NCBI GenBank assembly: GCA_004379135.1
Contig: NBNI01000007.1
Location: forward strand, 607,501 to 671,500
DNA length: 64,000 bases
Direction of reading: 5' to 3'
From: Acidimicrobiales bacterium mtb01
Lineage (GTDB): Bacteria > Actinomycetota > Acidimicrobiia > Acidimicrobiales > Ilumatobacteraceae
The notes under the pieces were generated by a model that was not told the origin of the DNA, did no database searches, and worked only from the letters and a program-made list of their open reading frames with translations. The translations under genes and the position numbers were made by a program. Shown piece by piece: positions 59,493 through 64,000 of this stretch. Position 1 is the stretch's first letter, and each line of letters starts with the position of its first letter.

Positions 59493-60392
59493 TCAGGGGG
59501 CTTCCAACGCCTCCGCGCGCGACCGACCCCACACGGTTCCGGCCAGACCACCCAGCACCAGCACGGCCCCCACGACCTTGTTCCAGCCGAGCGACTGGTC
59601 GTAGATGAGCCAGGCCCCCACCACCGACACCACCGGCCCCAACAACGTGAGCAACGACGTGACCGTGGCGTCGAGATGGCGACTGGCCCACGTGACAAGT
59701 CCGTGGCCCACCAATCCTGGTCCGAGGATCATGCCGGCGAGCAACAGGTAGTCCTTGGCGTTCACCGCTGTGAGGTCATCGGACGCGACGAGACACCACG
59801 GAGTGATCACGATCGACCCGACGAGGAACACACCCGACAAGAAGGTCCACCCATCGACGCCCGCATCTCGCGTGCGCTTGAGGATGATGAAGTACACCGT
59901 CCAACAGGTCACGTTCACCAGCGCGAACAGATCACCTTTGAGCGAAGCGCCGTCGCTGTTCGAACCGACCAGCACTACAAGCACCAGACCGAACAACGAC
60001 ACGAAGGCGAAGGGAAGCCGTCGCAACTCGGTGCGCTCACCCAACAGTCGACCGAGGCCGAGCACCATGAGAGCGGGTGTGAGGTGCGAGATGAGCGTGG
60101 CGGCCGCGATCGAGGTGGTACGGGCGGCCTGGAATCCGAACGTCATCGAGAGTCCGAAGAACACGCCGGGCACGACGCACTTCTTGAGTACGGCGAGCGT
60201 CATTGGTTGACCCCACACCCGGGCGGCGACGAACATCACCGGGGTTCCGAGCCACATGCGATAGAGCGCCACCGTCGTGCCGTCGACGCTCATGCCGCGC
60301 ACCATGAGCGGACCGAGACCCCACGCCACCACGGCAAGAAGAACCGCCGGGACGGCGACGTCGTTCGAGTCGCGTGTGGCCGGGACGGTCAC
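59493..60392 (-). CDS. EamA/DMT-family transporter
   Basis: 299 residues with about ten transmembrane segments in two homologous EamA halves (first begins V-L-L-A-V-V-A-W-G-L-G-P-L, second D-L-F-A-L-V-N-V-T-C-W-T-V-Y). Exporter of unknown metabolite. GTG 60392 overlaps the preceding small gene as GTGA. The C-terminus ends in a short basic tail. Confidence 0.88.
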   Translation of the reverse strand: MTVPATRDSNDVAVPAVLLAVVAWGLGPLMVRGMSVDGTTVALYRMWLGTPVMFVAARVWGQPMTLAVLKKCVVPGVFFGLSMTFGFQAARTTSIAAATLISHLTPALMVLGLGRLLGERTELRRLPFAFVSLFGLVLVVLVGSNSDGASLKGDLFALVNVTCWTVYFIILKRTRDAGVDGWTFLSGVFLVGSIVITPWCLVASDDLTAVNAKDYLLLAGMILGPGLVGHGLVTWASRHLDATVTSLLTLLGPVVSVVGAWLIYDQSLGWNKVVGAVLVLGGLAGTVWGRSRAEALEAP

Positions 60393-60610
60393 GAGGCCTT
60401 CGGACGCAGATCGACCCGGAGAACAAGAACTCCATCCTCGATCGTCGCCTGGGCGTCGCCGATGATCGCGAAATCCTGGAAGTCGCGTTGGGCCTGCTCG
60501 ATGAAGTGCTGGCGTTCCTGACCCGCAACGGGCGGGAGCGGGCGCTTCTTCACGGCGGCGGCCCGGTCGCGGAACCTCTGGAGCATCGCATCGAGATCGA
60601 GTTCGGCCAT
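60389..60610 (-). CDS. Small conserved-looking cytoplasmic protein
   Basis: 73 residues. N-terminal helix L-D-A-M-L-Q-R-F-R-D-R-A-A-A-V-K, central F-I-E-Q-A-Q-R-D-F-Q-D-F-A and a beta hairpin D-G-V-L-V-L-R-V-D-L. The family is not recognised. Overlap with the transporter start (4 bases) suggests co-translation. Confidence 0.65.
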   Translation of the reverse strand: MAELDLDAMLQRFRDRAAAVKKRPLPPVAGQERQHFIEQAQRDFQDFAIIGDAQATIEDGVLVLRVDLRPKAS

Positions 60611-60660
60611 GTCTCCACGGTAGACCGCGCGGCGTCCGCGGGTCGGGTTCTCGACGACGC

Positions 60661-61155
60661 TCAGCGACCGAGCAACGGATCGATCGGCGACGAACCGCCA
60701 CGTTCGATCGGACCCGAATTCACCGGATCGGTGTCGTACAAATCGGAGTCCTCGTCCAGATCGTCGAACAGGCCGTCCACCGCCACAGCAACTGGCTCGT
60801 CCGACGCGAATTCGATGGACGCCGGGATCTCGTCGTCGACGGATGATTGAGCCACGTCGACGTCAGCCAGCGACTCCTCGCTGACCGGTTCGGGAACCGC
60901 GATCACCGCGCCCGGGCGAGCCACGTCGAGAGCCTGGCGCCGTTCGATCTGATTGCCCAGTTGCCAACGTTTCGAACTCATCACCACCAACGGTGCGAGT
61001 GCCTCGGGGTCGGGGCGGGTCGATCGCCAGAACCACACGGTGATGACGGCGAGAGCGACGCCGGCCGCCACCAACGCAAGCGCGACGACCAGAACCACTG
61101 CCGAACTACCGGTGTCACCCACGGAGCGGGTGTCGATACCGGCCAGCCAGGTCAC
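60661..61155 (-). CDS. Single-span membrane protein with acidic tail, unknown
   Basis: 164 residues. One transmembrane segment at about residues 17-43, then a basic juxtamembrane part and a long acidic, disordered cytoplasmic tail (D-D-L-D-E-D-S-D-L-Y-D). GTG at 61155 with CATAAT six bases upstream. No family recognised. Confidence 0.6.
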   Translation of the reverse strand: MTWLAGIDTRSVGDTGSSAVVLVVALALVAAGVALAVITVWFWRSTRPDPEALAPLVVMSSKRWQLGNQIERRQALDVARPGAVIAVPEPVSEESLADVDVAQSSVDDEIPASIEFASDEPVAVAVDGLFDDLDEDSDLYDTDPVNSGPIERGGSSPIDPLLGR

Positions 61156-61204
61156 CCCGTCATTATGTCGCGCCCGGGACCGACCGCACCTGGATCGCGA
61201 CGGG

Positions 61205-61963
61205 TCATCGTTGGTGCTTCGGACACCAGAACGTAGTCCGACCTCCCACCGTGGCCCGACTCAGGATCGCCCCGTCGCGCGGACATGCCGAACCCGGAAC
61301 GCGCAGTTCCACGCTCACCCGTCCGGTGTGGCTGCCACCGCGCTTGGCGAGTTGCGGCAGCACCACGCGCATCCGCGCGTGGATGATGTCGACGGTCGCC
61401 GCGTCGAGTTTCTTTCGGCGCGGGTCGACATCGGCACGCCACAGGATCTCGTCGACCAGCATGTTGCCGAGTCCGGCGACGGTCGACTGGTCGAGCAGCA
61501 CCGCCTTGATGGGAGTGTTGCGGCCGCTCACGCGTTCGCGGAACTCCCGCCGCCCGATCGTCATCGCGTCGGGACCGAGCCCCTCTCCATGGTGCGAGGG
61601 ATGAACGCGCGCGAATCGCCGCGGGTCGCTGACGCACAAGAAGCCCTGTCCGAACGACAGTCCGAAGCGGATCCACTTCGAATCATCCGAAGCCGCGTAC
61701 GACAGTTCGTCGATGGGCGATCGGCCGTCCACGATGATGCGACCAGCCATTCCGAAGTGCAAGTCGACGGCGAGCGACGATGTGTGCAGGGTCAGAACCT
61801 TGCCGAGGCACGTCACATCGTTGATTCGCTTTCCCTCCAGGCTCCGCACGATCTCCGGGTCGGCCACGACGAGCGAATCGAGATGCGTCACCCTCGACAC
61901 CCGGCGACCGATCACTCGCCGCGCCGCCTCGGCGTACATCTCCACTTCGAGGATCTCGGGCAC
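61205..61963 (-). CDS. Fpg/Nei-family DNA glycosylase with variant zinc finger
   Basis: Base-excision glycosylase/AP lyase of 252 residues. After Met removal Pro is first (P-E-I-L-E-V-E), the catalytic nucleophile, with Glu next; K-V-L-T-L-H, L-H-F-G-M-A-G and G-L-G-N-M-L-V-D-E-I-L-W-R-A are family motifs. The C-terminal zinc finger reads C-P-R-D ... F-W-C-P-K-H instead of two C-x2-C pairs, so ligands two and four are Asp and His. Probably still folds, but zinc binding is uncertain. GTG start at 61963. Confidence 0.9.
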   Translation of the reverse strand: MPEILEVEMYAEAARRVIGRRVSRVTHLDSLVVADPEIVRSLEGKRINDVTCLGKVLTLHTSSLAVDLHFGMAGRIIVDGRSPIDELSYAASDDSKWIRFGLSFGQGFLCVSDPRRFARVHPSHHGEGLGPDAMTIGRREFRERVSGRNTPIKAVLLDQSTVAGLGNMLVDEILWRADVDPRRKKLDAATVDIIHARMRVVLPQLAKRGGSHTGRVSVELRVPGSACPRDGAILSRATVGGRTTFWCPKHQR

Positions 61964-62043
61964 ATCCCATTGTCGATCCGCCTCCCCCGCTCCGTCGCAT
62001 CGGCGACGGTCGAAACCCCGACGGCGTGTGGGACAATGAGCAC

Positions 62044-62424
62044 ATGACCGACACGCTCATCGGCATCCTTGGCATCGCCGGCTGCATCGCCATGCTCTGG
62101 GGTGCGTCGAGAATCGAGCCGCACTGGGTCAGCAAGGACGGTCGTCGATTCGTGTGCCGCGTGCAGACGCTCGGCTCCCACGACCTTCCCGACGGACCGT
62201 GGCGCGAGATGCGCGCATTCGTCGACGGCTCGAACCTCGTGATCAGCTCTCGATCGCGCCGAGCCAAGCGCTTGGGCGGCACCTATCGGGTGGCCGGTCG
62301 GGCTCCCGAGACACCGGCCAACCGGGCCATCTTCGTGCTCCAGGGCGATTCGCGCCTCCTGCTGCGCATCCCGGCCAAGAGCCGGGCCACGAGCACACTC
62401 GACTCGCTCGTCAACGAGCGTTGA
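62044..62424 (+). CDS. Small single-span membrane protein, unknown
   Basis: 126 residues. Transmembrane segment at about residues 4-22 (L-I-G-I-L-G-I-A-G-C-I-A-M-L), then a cytosolic beta-rich domain with R-R-A-K-R-L-G-G-T-Y-R-V-A-G and L-Q-G-D-S-R-L-L-L-R-I-P. GACAAT lies six bases before ATG 62044. Overlaps the 3' end of metX by 14 bases (convergent). Confidence 0.6.
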   Translation: MTDTLIGILGIAGCIAMLWGASRIEPHWVSKDGRRFVCRVQTLGSHDLPDGPWREMRAFVDGSNLVISSRSRRAKRLGGTYRVAGRAPETPANRAIFVLQGDSRLLLRIPAKSRATSTLDSLVNER

Positions 62425-63565
62425 CGAGGAAGTGTCGCAACGGCGGCCCCACCTGATCGAGGTCGATCAGGAACGAATCGTGTCCGTGCGGTGAATCGAT
62501 CTCGATGTACTCGGCCGGAACACCGCGGTCGACGAGCATGTCGCGGATCTGGATCTGCTGGTACGCCGGATACAGCATGTCGCTGTGGATGCCCAGCGTC
62601 AGAGTGGGCACGTTGATCCGCGCCATCGCGGCGTCGAGTCCGCCGCGACCTCGTCCGATGTCGTGGAGATCCATCGCCTTGCCGATCACGAGATACGAGT
62701 TGGCGTCGAAACGGCGAACGAGTTTGTCGCCGTGGTATTCGAGGTAACGCTCGACTTCGAATTTCTGATCGATCGACTTCAGGGCGTTGTCGCCACCGAC
62801 GATCTGGCGCCCGAACCGCTCGGTGAACACGTTGTCGCTCCGGAAGGTCACCTGGGCGACCATGCGCGCGGTCGACAGACCTTCGTGGGGGCCATCGCCC
62901 GGTACCGCGTCGTAGTAGTCGCCGCCGCGCCACTTCGGGTCGGTCATGATCGCACGGCGACCGATGGAACCCCAGGCGATCTGCTGAGCCGATGCTTGTG
63001 CGCACGTGGCGATCGGAACGATCGATGCGACTCGGTCGGGGTACGTGGTGGCCCACTCGAGCACCTGCATGCCACCCATCGATCCGCCGATGATCGCATG
63101 CCAACGGCCGACGCCGAGATGATCGGCCAATCGCACCTGGGCGCGCACCATGTCGCGAATCGTGACCACCGGAAAGCGCGAACCGTACGGCTTGCCGTCG
63201 TCGGGATGCGGCGAAGCCGGACCCGTCGTTCCCTGGCAGCCACCGAGCACATTCGTGCACACCACAAACCATTCGTTCGTGTCGATCGCGAGGCCGGGTC
63301 CGACCGCGGTCTCCCACCAGCCGGGTGTGGGATGGCCGAGATCGGCCGGGCCCGCCACATGACTGTCGCCGGTCCAGGCGTGACACATCAGCACCGCGTT
63401 GCTCGCATCGGAGTTCAGCGTTCCCCACGTCTCGTACGCGATCACCACGCCGTCGAGGACCTGACCCGAGTCGAGCGCCAACTTGCGGTCGAGCGACAAG
63501 AACTGCCGATGACCCACGGGGTCGTTCGGACGCCAGGCGCCCGACACGGGCACTGCATCGTTCAC
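62411..63565 (-). CDS. metX: Homoserine O-acetyltransferase
   Basis: Acyl-activates homoserine for methionine synthesis. 384 residues from GTG 63565, which follows aaaggag. Alpha/beta-hydrolase fold: H-A-W-T-G-D-S-H near residue 60, nucleophile Ser in I-G-G-S-M-G-G-M-Q, late Asp and the His in S-P-H-G-H-D-S-F. MetX acts with acetyl- or succinyl-CoA; residues deciding this cannot be read reliably here. Controlled by the SAM riboswitch just upstream. Confidence 0.93.
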   Translation of the reverse strand: MNDAVPVSGAWRPNDPVGHRQFLSLDRKLALDSGQVLDGVVIAYETWGTLNSDASNAVLMCHAWTGDSHVAGPADLGHPTPGWWETAVGPGLAIDTNEWFVVCTNVLGGCQGTTGPASPHPDDGKPYGSRFPVVTIRDMVRAQVRLADHLGVGRWHAIIGGSMGGMQVLEWATTYPDRVASIVPIATCAQASAQQIAWGSIGRRAIMTDPKWRGGDYYDAVPGDGPHEGLSTARMVAQVTFRSDNVFTERFGRQIVGGDNALKSIDQKFEVERYLEYHGDKLVRRFDANSYLVIGKAMDLHDIGRGRGGLDAAMARINVPTLTLGIHSDMLYPAYQQIQIRDMLVDRGVPAEYIEIDSPHGHDSFLIDLDQVGPPLRHFLVNAR

Positions 63566-63603
63566 TTCGGGCTCCTTTCGTCGACTCGTCGCGGCAGGTG
63601 ACC

Positions 63604-63722
63604 CATCCAGGGAAGCTTCGTTGCCGGCGAGCCGGCCACATCCCCACCGCACGAGGCGGCAGGAGGCACCTTGGGGCTTCCGCCCAGGTTGCCGGGCCCG
63701 ATCGCTCGGGCCGCTCTGGATG
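63604..63722 (-). promoter_or_regulatory. SAM riboswitch (SAM-I/IV clan) upstream of metX
   Basis: P1 arms are exact (minus-strand CATCCAG at 63722-63716 and CTGGATG at 63610-63604). Between them lie AGAGCGGCCCGAG, then the conserved CGGCAACC and AAGGTGCC blocks, in SAM-I/SAM-IV order. It ends 38 bases before the metX start. Likely lowers metX expression when SAM is plentiful; subtype not resolved. Confidence 0.82.
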
Positions 63723-63743
63723 AGACGAGGTCAGGTTACCGAC

Positions 63744-64000
63744 TCAGCGGTAGCGCTCCTCGGTGGTTTGGTGCTCGGGCAGACCCACCAGGTCGGTGAA
63801 CTCGTCGAAACGACCCGGTCGCACCGCCCCGAGAGAACCCTGTGCGGCCAGCGTGGACGCCGCGCGCGCCATGGCGTCGACGGCCGCGAACAGCAGTCCG
63901 ACCGGCGACACCAGGAGCCGGAATCCGCGCTCGATCAAGTCGTCGGCCGCGAGATGGGCGATGCCGCCCTTCTCGGCCATGTTGGCCACCAGCGGCACGT
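63744..64000 (-). CDS. C-terminal part of an isocitrate lyase/PEP-mutase family enzyme, 5' end outside window
   Basis: About 85 C-terminal residues are visible: P-L-V-A-N-M-A-E-K-G-G, then I-E-R-G-F-R-L-L-V-S-P-V and E-E-R-Y-R at the end. This matches the last barrel strands of 2-methylisocitrate lyase/carboxyvinyl-carboxyphosphonate phosphorylmutase-type proteins. The catalytic region lies beyond the window, so the reaction cannot be named. Confidence 0.8.
   Translation of the reverse strand, partial: VPLVANMAEKGGIAHLAADDLIERGFRLLVSPVGLLFAAVDAMARAASTLAAQGSLGAVRPGRFDEFTDLVGLPEHQTTEERYR

Noticed and set aside
1-64000. CRISPR arrays, insertion sequences, rRNA genes and prophage genes
   Set aside because: No regularly spaced repeats, transposase motifs, rRNA sequence or structural phage proteins were recognised on either strand.

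Overview
The window is one continuous, very gene-dense stretch of high-GC chromosome. It most likely comes from an actinobacterium of the Acidimicrobiia/Ilumatobacter type. The supports are F420-type luciferase-like oxidoreductases, a menaquinone (not ubiquinone) pathway, a wax-ester synthase, paired P450s, an MtrAB-LpqB-like signalling set, GTG starts, and actinobacterial phoH-ybeY-corC-era-recO-uppS-glyS synteny. The lineage is an inference; no rRNA or other taxonomic marker lies in the window.

Layout. 1-5.3 kb: peroxiredoxin (cut by the window edge), a fasciclin lipoprotein and a minus-strand trp block (ABM protein, trpC, trpF, trpB, trpA). 5.3-10.6 kb: glyQS, recO, a degenerate cis-prenyltransferase-like gene, divergent uppS and a DinG-type helicase. 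10.6-15 kb: an MtrA-like regulator and a divergent MtrB-like kinase with a GerMN lipoprotein, with a candidate structured RNA between them, then era. 15-19.4 kb: lipid/CoA enzymes (MaoC, LLM oxidoreductase, acyl-CoA ligase, acyl-CoA dehydrogenase). 19.5-28 kb: menaquinone genes menG, menF, menD, menH, menA and menE on alternating strands; menB and menC are absent. 28-32.7 kb: SDR, CorC-like protein, ybeY, phoH, AcuI-like reductase. 32.8-43.9 kb: sugar-lactone oxidase, two candidate copper proteins, a fused LivHM permease with its binding protein, several secreted or lipid-anchored proteins, a subtilase and tRNA-Cys. 44-55.8 kb: an amidohydrolase, two P450s, an FAD oxidase, a phosphotransferase, trmB, Hsp20, a wax synthase and a LuxR-type regulator.

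55.9-59.4 kb is the accessory part. A full tRNA-Gly(GCC) gene and a detached exact copy of its last 45 bases bracket 3.4 kb that looks less GC-rich. It contains two tandem paralogous modules, each an ECF-like sigma gene overlapping a membrane-anchored putative anti-sigma gene. No integrase is visible. 59.5-64 kb returns to core genes: an EamA transporter, small hypothetical proteins, an Fpg/Nei-like glycosylase, metX under a SAM riboswitch, and the end of a PEP-mutase-family gene.

Two systems deserve most attention. The first is the tRNA-flanked duplicated sigma/anti-sigma cassette. The second is the divergent pair at 7.5-8.7 kb, which resembles a two-subunit cis-prenyltransferase: one gene keeps the catalytic residues, the other has lost them but keeps the C-terminal Arg-x-Gly tail. 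A third, genome-wide signal is a TAnnnT box 6-8 bases before more than twenty start codons, as expected for leaderless mRNAs.
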